The translations under genes and the position numbers were made by a program. The notes under the pieces are model-generated. The model saw nothing but the letters and a program-made list of their open reading frames with translations, ran no database searches and was not told the DNA's origin. Below are positions 17,591 through 26,402 of a stretch of DNA of 64,000 nt, in pieces (positions within the stretch are counted from its first letter, which is position 1; every line of letters starts with the position of its first letter). Source of the DNA: Chitinophaga rhizophila (GTDB taxonomy: Bacteria > Bacteroidota > Bacteroidia > Chitinophagales > Chitinophagaceae); NCBI RefSeq assembly GCF_019492185.1, contig NZ_JAICCF010000003.1, forward strand, positions 868,001 to 932,000. Reading direction: 5' to 3'.

Positions 17591-18661
17591 TTATTTTTTA
17601 ACTAGTTCAATCTGGTAAGTGGTGTTCGCTGTATTTACAATAGTGATCATCTGAGGTGTCATTTCGAGGATCTTAACAGAGTAGGAGTAGAACTCTGAGC
17701 GTTCCAGGCCATTATTATCCACCACAATAGTCAGTATCTTATTGTCCGGACTGAATGACCATCCGCCTTTCTCCAGCCTGGTCTGTATCTGTGTACCATA
17801 GTTCAGTTTCTCACAGGTAGAACTTTCCAGTATCACACGGGAAGCGCTTGCCGAGAATAGTTCCCCAAATTCATTCTGATCAGTGAAGATCATGTCATAC
17901 TTCGTCACACCGGATACAGCGGCTATGCCTTCAAAGCAGTCACTGTTAGAATTAATACAATACTTCACTTTATCGCCTTCGCAGGTGAAGCTGGTGTATG
18001 AAGTGTCTGGTATATAATAGTTCTGCCACTGGCCATTCTTATCGGTCTTCCGGTTTACCCGCCAGCTGCCCACAAAGTCCTGATAGTCAGCGATAGCGTT
18101 CTGGCTATGCACCCGCACCAGTGCCTTTACATGATTACTAACGTGATCCAGCGAGTCATACGCAGCATAGGTAAGGGAAAGTGTGTCTCCCTGTATGTGC
18201 GGAGGCAATTTGATGATGATAGAAGAGTCCACATAGTCACCCTCACGGCCCAATACATCCGGCAGTCCCGCTTGTCTGGCAAATCCACGGTTAGCAGTAT
18301 AGTCAACTTTGAAGTAAGAGCTACTACCATTGATAGACACATAGTAGCCTTTGATGGTAGACTCGTAATAGTCAAATTCCGGTGTTACTACAATGTAACG
18401 GCCACTGATGGCATTTACAATGTTTTTGTTTTCTACTAAAGTCGGGGTCCCGCTTAAGTCAGTGGCTTTTGGCATTTCGCCTTTGGAATAGATGCCAAAT
18501 GCAACTTTGACCTTCGTGGCCAGCATTGTTCTGTCTGTAAGATGAATCGTATCAATCTTTTCTGGTTGGTCGTCCTCTTCTCCAACCTGGTTGTCGTCTT
18601 TTTTGCACGCGTAAAAAGCGACTGCACAGGTGAGTGCGCCGAATAATAGCAGCTTTTTCAT
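17591..18661 (-). CDS. surface or periplasmic lipoprotein, unknown function
   Basis: A 356-residue lipoprotein with a signal peptide and lipobox at Cys19 (FYACKKDD). Acidic residues follow the lipidated cysteine (DDNQVGEEDDQPE), which in Bacteroidota often marks export to the cell surface. The middle is beta-rich. From about residue 205 (VGSWRVN) a lipocalin-like segment begins, with GSWR near the start and several cysteines (about 230-280) that could form disulfides. I know of no specific function. The gene is monocistronic. Confidence 0.7.
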   Translation of the reverse strand: MKKLLLFGALTCAVAFYACKKDDNQVGEEDDQPEKIDTIHLTDRTMLATKVKVAFGIYSKGEMPKATDLSGTPTLVENKNIVNAISGRYIVVTPEFDYYESTIKGYYVSINGSSSYFKVDYTANRGFARQAGLPDVLGREGDYVDSSIIIKLPPHIQGDTLSLTYAAYDSLDHVSNHVKALVRVHSQNAIADYQDFVGSWRVNRKTDKNGQWQNYYIPDTSYTSFTCEGDKVKYCINSNSDCFEGIAAVSGVTKYDMIFTDQNEFGELFSASASRVILESSTCEKLNYGTQIQTRLEKGGWSFSPDNKILTIVVDNNGLERSEFYSYSVKILEMTPQMITIVNTANTTYQIELVKK

Positions 18662-19276
18662 TGGTATCAGGGTTTGTTAAGTTGTTAAGATCAAATAGTT
18701 ATAGTTATATACTCATGTTGTGATAAGCCCGCGTCTCTCTGCCGGATCTTTATTGAATGAATGCTGATTGATTGTCCCTAATCACTTAAAGTATGTTTCT
18801 CATATTACGAACGAAGCATATTATATACGTATTTCTCTTTATCTGAGATTTGCCCTGCTATAAATATGTTCACCTTATTTTAACGTATTGATAATTAATC
18901 TGCTGTTTTCATATCGGGATCACTTGGCAACTATTCGAGGACTAAAGTATATGTTTTTTCTGATATGTGATATTGCCTTCACAGGCGTTTTTCATGCTGC
19001 TGATCATAATTCCTGGATATTCAGCAGATGTGTATCTAATATTTATTTAGCCAGGGCACAGTATATCCTCGCACATCAACTTCAGAAAATATGTTTATTA
19101 ATATTATTCGTCCCCCTAATGTCCTATCTATAAAGGATTTAAAACCGTACGCCAGATTTTGTATCAAATTTAATTACCACAATAAACTTTGAAACACTTA
19201 ATTTTGCACGATTTTTTTGTCTGGTGAATGGTATTAAAATCAGTTAGGTTTTAAAATTTTCAATTAGAATACGCAA
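18662..19276. other. AT-rich intergenic region upstream of carB
   Basis: About 615 bp with no convincing gene. One short reading frame (18888-19133) has no family features. TAATTTTG at 19199-19206 fits a -7 element and could start carB transcription. Nothing else is recognised. Confidence 0.4.
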
Positions 19277-22096
19277 ATGCCGAAAGATTCCTCTATCAAA
19301 TCTGTTCTTATTATTGGTTCTGGTCCTATTATTATTGGCCAGGCTTGTGAATTTGACTATTCCGGCTCCCAGGCAGCACGTTCGCTGCGTGAGGAAGGTA
19401 TCAGAGTAGTACTGATCAATTCCAATCCGGCTACTATCATGACTGACCCTATGATGGCCGACAAGGTGTACCTGTTGCCACTGACAGTAGAAAGTATAGA
19501 ACAGATACTGGAGGAGCAGCAAATTGACGCCGTACTGCCTACCATGGGTGGTCAGACAGCCCTTAACCTCTGTAAAGAGGTAGACGAGCTGGGAATATGG
19601 CAGAAACACAACGTGCGTCTGATAGGCGTGGATATTAAAGCCATTGATAAGGCCGAAGACCGTGAACAGTTCCGCCAGTGGATGATTCAACTGGGCGTAC
19701 CGGTCGCCCCTGCTAAAACCGCTAACTCCTTCCTGGAAGGTAAAGAGTTTGCACAGGAAATCGGATTCCCATTGGTTATCCGTCCTTCCTTTACCCTCGG
19801 TGGTACCGGTGGTGGTTTTGTGCACGGTAAGGAAGACCTGGATGAAGCGCTTCAGCGTGGTCTGCAGGCGTCTCCTATCCACGAAGTACTGGTAGAAAAA
19901 GCTGTACTTGGATGGAAAGAGTTCGAACTGGAACTGCTGCGCGATAGCAAAGACAACGTAGTAATCATCTGTACTGTGGAAAACCTCGATCCAATGGGTG
20001 TCCACACAGGTGACTCAATCACCGTAGCGCCTGCAATGACCCTGAGCGATACCGCTTTCCAGGACATGCGTAACAAGGCAATGATGATGATGCGCGACCT
20101 CGGTAACTTCGCAGGTGGTTGTAACGTACAGTTCTCCCTCAATCCTGAAAATGAAGAACTGATCGCTATCGAAATCAACCCTCGTGTGAGCCGTTCTTCT
20201 GCCCTCGCTTCCAAAGCTACAGGTTACCCGATCGCTAAGATCGCTGCTAAACTGGCTATCGGTTACACACTGGATGAACTGGAAAACCAGATCACCAGAA
20301 CTACTTCCGCATTCTTTGAACCAGCACTGGATTACGTGATCGTAAAAATGCCTCGCTGGAACTTCGATAAATTTAAAGGTGCTGATCAGACTCTCGGTCT
20401 GCAGATGAAGTCTGTAGGTGAAGTAATGTCCATCGGACGTACTTTCACTGAGGCTATTCAGAAAGCCTGCCAGAGTCTGGAAAATGATGCACTGGGCCTC
20501 GGTTACTATGGTAAGTCTGCTATGAAGAGTGAGCAGCTGCTGGAAAGACTGAAGACGCCTACCTGGGACCGTATATTCCGTATCAAAGATGCCCTGATGG
20601 AAGGTGTTTCCGTGAAACACATCCACCAGATGACCTACATTGATAAATGGTTCCTTAACCAGATCAATGACATCGTAATGATGGAAAAGCAATTGGCTGA
20701 ACACGATCTGGACTCTATCCCGAAAGAGATGCTGAGCGATGCCAAGAAGATGGGCTTCTCTGATATGCAGCTGGTACATCTGTTCGGTAACTGCGAAGAA
20801 CATGAAGTTTACGAAAAACGTAAATCTCTCGGTATCACCCGTACCTATAAAATGGTTGATACCTGCAGCGCCGAATTTGAAGCAGTTACTCCTTACTTCT
20901 ACTCTACATTCGATACTGTAAACGAAAGCAAACCTTCTGACAAGAAGAAAGTGATCGTACTGGGCTCCGGCCCGAACCGTATCGGTCAGGGTATCGAGTT
21001 CGACTACTGTTGTACGCACGGCTTACAGGCTATCCAGGAATGCGGCTATGACGCTATCATGGTCAACTGTAACCCTGAGACAGTATCTACCGACTTTGAT
21101 ATGGCTAACAAGCTATACTTTGAACCGGTATTCTGGGAGCACCTGTGGGAAATCATCGAACTGGAGAAACCAGTAGGTGTGATTGTACAGCTGGGTGGAC
21201 AGACTGCGCTGAAACTGGCTAAACGTCTGGAAGAAAAAGGTATCCGTATCATCGGTACATCCTTCGATAACATGGATATTGCCGAAGACCGTGGCCGCTT
21301 CTCTGATCTCCTGAAAGAACTGAACATTCCGTTCCCTAAATATGGTACTGCATATAACACAGACGATGCAATCGAAGTGGCTAAAGAAGTAGGTTATCCT
21401 GTACTGGTGCGCCCTTCTTATGTACTCGGTGGTCAGCGTATGCGTATCGTGATTAACGAAGAAGAACTGGAAGCATCTGTACTCAGCCTGCTGAGACACC
21501 TGCCAGGTAATAAGATCCTGATTGACCACTTCCTGGATCGTTGCCAGGAGGCTGAGATCGACGGTATCTTTGACGGCGAAAACTTCCACGTAATGGGTGT
21601 AATGGAGCATATCGAACCTGCCGGTATCCACAGTGGCGACAGTAACGCGGTATTGCCTGCGTTCAACCTGAGCCCTATGGAAGTAACCACCATGGAATAC
21701 TATGCTGAAAAGATCGCTCGTGCACTGGATATCCGTGGTCTGATCAACATCCAGTTTGCTATCAAAGGCGGACAGGTATATGTGATCGAAGCTAACCCAC
21801 GTGCTTCCCGTACCACTCCGTTCATCGCAAAAGCATACCAGGTGCCTTACCTGAACATCGCTACCAAAGTGATGCTCGGCGCTAACAAACTGACTGATTT
21901 CACTATCGAGAAGAAATTAGACGGTTTTGCCATCAAGGAACCAGTATTCTCCTTCAACAAATTCCCGGGCGTGAACAAAGAACTCGGCCCTGAAATGAAA
22001 TCTACCGGTGAAGCTATCCGCTTCATCAAAGATCTCAGGGACCCTTACTTCAGGACCCTGTACAAGGAGAAGAGCATGTACCTGAGCAACAAATAA
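19277..22096 (+). CDS. carB: carbamoyl-phosphate synthase large subunit, short form
   Basis: Makes carbamoyl phosphate from bicarbonate, ammonia and ATP for pyrimidine and arginine synthesis, with CarA supplying ammonia. The product has the two homologous ATP-grasp halves: GSGPIIIGQACEFDYSG near the start, and the second-half GSGPNRIGQGIEFDYCC near residue 565. The metal and ATP-binding AIEINPRVSRSSALASKATG and VIEANPRASRTTPFIAKAY are intact. It ends at residue 939 (KSMYLSNK), whereas enterobacterial CarB is about 1073 residues: the whole C-terminal MGS-like allosteric domain is missing. The stop is clean with a terminator after it, so this is a real short form and not a frameshift. No carA is adjacent. 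Confidence 0.95.
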   Translation: MPKDSSIKSVLIIGSGPIIIGQACEFDYSGSQAARSLREEGIRVVLINSNPATIMTDPMMADKVYLLPLTVESIEQILEEQQIDAVLPTMGGQTALNLCKEVDELGIWQKHNVRLIGVDIKAIDKAEDREQFRQWMIQLGVPVAPAKTANSFLEGKEFAQEIGFPLVIRPSFTLGGTGGGFVHGKEDLDEALQRGLQASPIHEVLVEKAVLGWKEFELELLRDSKDNVVIICTVENLDPMGVHTGDSITVAPAMTLSDTAFQDMRNKAMMMMRDLGNFAGGCNVQFSLNPENEELIAIEINPRVSRSSALASKATGYPIAKIAAKLAIGYTLDELENQITRTTSAFFEPALDYVIVKMPRWNFDKFKGADQTLGLQMKSVGEVMSIGRTFTEAIQKACQSLENDALGLGYYGKSAMKSEQLLERLKTPTWDRIFRIKDALMEGVSVKHIHQMTYIDKWFLNQINDIVMMEKQLAEHDLDSIPKEMLSDAKKMGFSDMQLVHLFGNCEEHEVYEKRKSLGITRTYKMVDTCSAEFEAVTPYFYSTFDTVNESKPSDKKKVIVLGSGPNRIGQGIEFDYCCTHGLQAIQECGYDAIMVNCNPETVSTDFDMANKLYFEPVFWEHLWEIIELEKPVGVIVQLGGQTALKLAKRLEEKGIRIIGTSFDNMDIAEDRGRFSDLLKELNIPFPKYGTAYNTDDAIEVAKEVGYPVLVRPSYVLGGQRMRIVINEEELEASVLSLLRHLPGNKILIDHFLDRCQEAEIDGIFDGENFHVMGVMEHIEPAGIHSGDSNAVLPAFNLSPMEVTTMEYYAEKIARALDIRGLINIQFAIKGGQVYVIEANPRASRTTPFIAKAYQVPYLNIATKVMLGANKLTDFTIEKKLDGFAIKEPVFSFNKFPGVNKELGPEMKSTGEAIRFIKDLRDPYFRTLYKEKSMYLSNK

Positions 22097-22137
22097 GATC
22101 AACAGTAACACTGCCGTTACAGGCAATGTGCTGATAA

Positions 22138-22183
22138 TAAAACAGCGGCTGTATCCCTGGGGATGCAGCCGCTGCTGTTTTAT
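22138..22183. terminator. terminator between carB and the tricorn-type gene
   Basis: AACAGCGGCTG (from 22141) pairs with CAGCCGCTG plus TGTTTT (22164-22180), extended inward by ATCCC/GGGAT. A-rich on the left and T-rich on the right, it can serve both convergent genes. Confidence 0.75.
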
Positions 22184-22195
22184 ACCTGTAGCAGT

Positions 22196-25100
22196 TTACT
22201 CTGCTCTGACAGGTCCCGCTGGTTTCTTTACCGCAGGTATCTCCTTAATTTCCTTCATCAGCAGCTCCACCGCTTTCTCCAGCTGAGGGTCTTTACCTGC
22301 AATAACCTCCTGTGGCGTCATCTCGATTTCCACATCTGGCGCTACTCCCTCATTTTCAATAATCCACTTGCCATCTTTACTGAAGATGCCCAATCGCGGT
22401 GCTGTCACAGTACCTCCGTCCATCAGCTCCGGATAGTTATATATACCAACTAGTATCCCCATCGTTGTAGTACCTACCAAGGGGCCCAGTTTCTTTTCAC
22501 GGAACATAAATGGCATCAGATCTCCGCCCGAACCGGCATAACCGTTTGTGATCATTGCTTTCGGACCAAAGATTGCATTACCCGGCGTAGTCATAGGCAG
22601 CCCCTCGCGCGTGCCCCAGTAGTTTAAGAGATCACGGTTCAATAGGTCTATAACATAGTCGGCTGCAGAACCGCCTCCATTGAAGCGCTCATCAATGATC
22701 ACGCCTTGTTTATCCAGTTGTGAAAAGTAGTAACGATTGAAATAGGTATAACCATCTCCGCCGGTATTAGGCATGTACACATAGGCCAGCTTACCCTTAC
22801 TCAGCTGATCTACTTTTTTACGGTTACCTTCTACCCAGTCCATATTGCGCAAGGCTGTTTCAGTGCTTACGGGTATAACGGTATACTCCCTGGCACCGCT
22901 GGCGTCTGGTTGCTGGCTTACCTGTATAAGTACCTGCTTTCCGGCAGTGCCCTGAAAGAGGCTATAAATCTCTGTATTGCTATCAACAGGTACTCCATTC
23001 ACAGCAATCAGGTAGTCGCCTTCCTTTATATGAACACCCGGTTGGGTAAGCGGGGCCTGGAACTGTGGATTCCAGTTCAATCCGGAATAGATCTTTTTGA
23101 AGCGATACTTACCTTTTTCTATACTATAATCTGCGCCCAGCAATCCTACTGATTCGCTGACTGGCTTAGGAGCGTCGCCCCGGCTAACATAATTATGGCC
23201 TATTACCAGTTCACTCATCATTTCGTTAAACAGGTAGTTCAGATCTTCTCTATGACCTACAAATGGCAGGAAGCGCTGGTACTTTTTCTTCACCGCTTTC
23301 CAATCTGCGCCATGCATATTTTCCACATAAAAAAAGTCTCTTTCAATACGCCACACTTCATCAAACATCTGTGACCATTCAGCTGCAGGATCAACCAGCG
23401 TGCGTATATTGCTGAGGTTCAATACGCCTTCTCCTGCATTGGCTTTGCTGCCTGTGCCAACAATCCCGCAGGTGGTATTGGTCGTATATAACAGCTTTTC
23501 TCCATTATAGCTTACGGTATATCCATTGATACCATTCATCAGCACATCGCTTTTCCGCTTGGTGATATCGTAGCTGTAGAGTGTATTGCCGGAACGATAT
23601 AACAGTTTGTTGTTAACAGATCCGTTCAGCTGGGAATACTCTTCAGCAGGCAATGGCAGTGAAATAATACGCTGGTCAATATTCTCAAGATCTATTCGCG
23701 TTGTTTTAGACGTGTCTTTCGGTGCATCTTCTTTCTTTTCCTGCTCTTCATCACTTTCAGGTGCAAGAGGAGAGGATGCATTCGCAGAAAGTACTACTGC
23801 ATAAATGTTACTGCGTATCTCCCGCTCATATGCTGACATATCCAGCCAGCCGGTATTCTGGGCAAAGTTGGTGCTGGCAGCAAAGAAAAGATATTTGCCA
23901 TTCTTGCTGAATACTGGCTCTCTTGCTTCACTACGCCCGTCTGTTACCTGATAGTTCCTTTTATCTGCAATATTATACAGGAAAATGGCCTGCAGACTGT
24001 TATTCAGGCGTCTGTTGTAAGTAATCCAACGGGAATCCGGACTCCAATTGGCATTGAACTGCTGATCCGGCCGGTCATAGCTATCTTCATCAATCTGCGT
24101 AACCTTCTTACTCTCTATGTCTACGTAGTAAAGACGTAAACGTTTATCAAAGTAGAGTATCTTTTTACTATCGGGCGACCATACTGTTCCTCCATAAAAA
24201 CTTGGCTCGCCTAAAGGAATAATGACCGCAGGCTTCTCTGCTTTCTGGTCACGTATATGAAGTGCATATTCTCCGCCGGCATCAGAGAAATACGCTATAG
24301 ACTTTCCATCAGGAGACCATGCCGGTGAACGTTCATGCGCCCCGGGAGTAGCGGTGATGCTACGTACATCGCCTTTATCTGCCGGTATTGTCAGTATGTT
24401 TCCTCGGAATTGTACTACGGCGCGTATACCTGTAGGAGACAGACTGATGCCGCTGATGGAAGGCAACGATGCATTAATATAGTGAGGCCTTTTGTATGGC
24501 AGATCGGCCTGGAGACTGATGTTCAGCGTAGTACCTTTTCCAGCAGCAGCATCCCATTTATTAATCCTTCCAGCCTGTTCATATACCAGTGTTTTACCGT
24601 CTGAAAACAGGGTTTTAACGTCGAAGTCTTTATGCTGGGTGATCTGTGTGACAGTCTTACCGGAAATGGAATAACGGAAGATATTAACAATGCCGTTACG
24701 GTCGCTGAGGAAGTACACATCATTCCCTAACCATACCGGGCGGGTATTATTGGAATGTGCGTCGGGTACTTCTATGATAGTGTTTGTCTGGTTGTTGAAT
24801 ATCCAGACTTTCGGCATATTACCTCCTCTGTAATGCTGGAAAGGTCTGTAGGTAGACGCCCTTTCTGAAGGATCGGGGTTTTTGATATAGGCAGTGTACA
24901 ATCCATCAGGAGAGACATTTCCCTGATGCGCTTCGGGCATCTTCAGTTTCACAGGCATGCCACCATTTATATTCACTTCAAACAGCTGTTGAAAACGGCT
25001 GGTAAAAGAGGCACGTGTAGAAGCAAATACAATCCTGTCATTGCCATGCCATCCACGTACAATATCAGCATCGGGATGATGCGTAATCCGGCGCGGAGTA

Positions 25101-25396
25101 CCTCCATTTACAGGTACAACATAGATGTCTACATTACCTTCATAGTTACCGCTAAAGGCGATCCATTTTCCGTCAGGAGATAACATAGGGTCAAGTTCCA
25201 CATCCGGATTAACGGTGATCCGCTGGGGATGCTGCCCGTTTTCATCAGTCGTCCAGATATCTCCGGCATAGTTAAAGGCAATCTGATGCTGACTGATGGA
25301 AGGGGAACGCAGTAAGAGCGTCTCATTCGACTGAGCTGACGTTGTAGCGCAGACAATGGTCGATAGTAAAAGCAGGGTAATGGGTTTGTGTAACAT
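22196..25396 (-). CDS. tricorn-type protease (S41 peptidase with beta-propeller and PDZ)
   Basis: Exported protease of 1066 residues. The start is set at 25396 because it gives a signal peptide (MLHKPITLLLLSTIVCATTSAQS); the longer frame adds 25 residues. The N-terminal half holds WD40/PD40-type propeller blades with repeated SPDGKWIA and WSPDSK motifs. A tricorn C1-like helical part, a PDZ domain (about PGVHIKEGDYLIAVNG) and a C-terminal S41 domain follow. The nucleophile serine is in NGYAGSGGD (encoded near 22540) and a catalytic glutamate in IENEGVAPD. At the position of the archaeal Ser-His pair the sequence is IGHNYV, so His is kept but the preceding Ser is Gly. It probably degrades peptides in the periplasm. 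Confidence 0.9.
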   Translation of the reverse strand: MLHKPITLLLLSTIVCATTSAQSNETLLLRSPSISQHQIAFNYAGDIWTTDENGQHPQRITVNPDVELDPMLSPDGKWIAFSGNYEGNVDIYVVPVNGGTPRRITHHPDADIVRGWHGNDRIVFASTRASFTSRFQQLFEVNINGGMPVKLKMPEAHQGNVSPDGLYTAYIKNPDPSERASTYRPFQHYRGGNMPKVWIFNNQTNTIIEVPDAHSNNTRPVWLGNDVYFLSDRNGIVNIFRYSISGKTVTQITQHKDFDVKTLFSDGKTLVYEQAGRINKWDAAAGKGTTLNISLQADLPYKRPHYINASLPSISGISLSPTGIRAVVQFRGNILTIPADKGDVRSITATPGAHERSPAWSPDGKSIAYFSDAGGEYALHIRDQKAEKPAVIIPLGEPSFYGGTVWSPDSKKILYFDKRLRLYYVDIESKKVTQIDEDSYDRPDQQFNANWSPDSRWITYNRRLNNSLQAIFLYNIADKRNYQVTDGRSEAREPVFSKNGKYLFFAASTNFAQNTGWLDMSAYEREIRSNIYAVVLSANASSPLAPESDEEQEKKEDAPKDTSKTTRIDLENIDQRIISLPLPAEEYSQLNGSVNNKLLYRSGNTLYSYDITKRKSDVLMNGINGYTVSYNGEKLLYTTNTTCGIVGTGSKANAGEGVLNLSNIRTLVDPAAEWSQMFDEVWRIERDFFYVENMHGADWKAVKKKYQRFLPFVGHREDLNYLFNEMMSELVIGHNYVSRGDAPKPVSESVGLLGADYSIEKGKYRFKKIYSGLNWNPQFQAPLTQPGVHIKEGDYLIAVNGVPVDSNTEIYSLFQGTAGKQVLIQVSQQPDASGAREYTVIPVSTETALRNMDWVEGNRKKVDQLSKGKLAYVYMPNTGGDGYTYFNRYYFSQLDKQGVIIDERFNGGGSAADYVIDLLNRDLLNYWGTREGLPMTTPGNAIFGPKAMITNGYAGSGGDLMPFMFREKKLGPLVGTTTMGILVGIYNYPELMDGGTVTAPRLGIFSKDGKWIIENEGVAPDVEIEMTPQEVIAGKDPQLEKAVELLMKEIKEIPAVKKPAGPVRAE

Positions 25397-25631
25397 GTGG
25401 TCGTGGTTAAGCAGTTGAAGAGTATCTCCCAATTTATAATTTTTATTATAAGCGAACGAGACAAATTGCAAATTACCGCCTGCAGTTATCGGCTCGATAA
25501 ATATGCTGGCGGTTGAAACTACGTGCTTGTTGCTGAGATTGGATTGCCTGCCGTTGATTGATCCAAAATCGCCCTGTAATCTTCCTTTGGTCCTTCATAT
25601 GGTTTCGGTCAATGTCTTATTCTATACCGTT

Positions 25632-25702
25632 ACCAAAAGGTCACTTAAAGGGCACCTCAATATCCCAGGGATATCGAAGTGCCCTTTAAGTGACCTTTTG
25701 GT
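25632..25702. repeat. 71-nt near-perfect palindrome
   Basis: Positions 25632-25666 pair with 25668-25702 around a single central base, with 33 of 35 positions complementary. The outer 24 bp (ACCAAAAGGTCACTTAAAGG onward) are exact. The only two mismatches, 25656/25678 and 25659/25675, are C-A and A-C on the plus strand, and so become G-U wobbles in a minus-strand transcript. No U tract follows on either side. It lies about 236 bp upstream of the tricorn-type gene in that gene's direction. Confidence 0.85.
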
Positions 25703-26049
25703 GCCCCGATGGAGTGAAACATTAACCCAGATATAAGGAAGCATTGTACTGAAGCTGTTCTATCTTCTACAACAAGCATTTAAAGCTGCTGTGAAAAATG
25801 TTATAATCCTGCAACCAGCGCAAGGTCATGCGTTTCTGAGAACCAGGCGACGGGAACATAACATGCAGATAATCATGCTATAAACAGGCTCTTAGCTGGT
25901 GGAAGCGCCTATAGCGGAAGGTCTGGAAGCCGGATGTAAGAGGGTGCGTCACATGGTATACATGCGCCAGGTGATGGCATATCAGGTGAAAAAAGCGGGT
26001 GAGAGCGGCGAAATGCCTGAAAGAAGTATTGGTACGTGTTAAAATAATC
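25703..26049 (+). other. gene-free stretch, possible unannotated transcript
   Basis: The whole span from 25397 to 26402 lacks a supportable gene. This part is GC-richer than its flanks from about 25890 to 26030 and ends at an orphan intrinsic terminator, which suggests a small RNA or a short mRNA on the plus strand. A 48-codon frame (about 25892-26041, beginning GTG GAA GCG) exists but has no start context or family. No known RNA family is recognised. Confidence 0.3.
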
Positions 26050-26080
26050 AGAGCCTGATGAAGATCAGGCTCTTTCTTTT
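26050..26080 (+). terminator. orphan intrinsic terminator
   Basis: AGAGCCTGAT (26050-26059), loop GAAG, ATCAGGCTCT (26064-26073), then TTCTTTT. It is a textbook plus-strand terminator, but no plus-strand gene lies upstream between it and the divergent tricorn-type gene. Confidence 0.8.
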
Positions 26081-26107
26081 CCCTCAAAATAACCATTAAA
26101 GACACGA

Positions 26108-26127
26108 CTATTTATGTGAATAAATAG
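26108..26127. promoter_or_regulatory. AT-rich inverted repeat upstream of comEC
   Basis: CTATTTAT (26108-26115) and ATAAATAG (26120-26127) are exact complements around GTGA. It could be an operator or a chance AT-rich palindrome; comEC starts 275 bp further on. Confidence 0.3.
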
Positions 26128-26402
26128 CGTGACCGGTAATGCAGTTTACTATAAATATTAAATATTAAAAAGATGTTAACTAATCAATAACAGATGTCAC
26201 TATGTATAATCTTTATAAAGCTGATAAATAGTTATTTAGTAATTTTTAGAAATGTCTATATGTAAAATGAGGTGGATTCGGGAAAAACTTTTCTTCGTAT
26301 AAACTTATCAAGTAGGTGGATTTTTGTCATGCCTTAAAAACATATTTCATGCGTGAAAGATTTACATTCATTACTTGAATTGGTTAACCTTATACTTAAA
26401 TC

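Noticed and set aside
18888..19133. 81-codon frame upstream of carB
   Set aside because: It is AT-rich, with irregular composition, no start context and no recognisable domain.
19838..21019. Long minus-strand frames inside carB
   Set aside because: Codon-bias shadows of a conserved housekeeping gene; the CarB frame is complete on the plus strand.
25878..26105. 75-codon minus-strand frame over the orphan terminator
   Set aside because: It spans a terminator hairpin and has no family features; its composition looks random.
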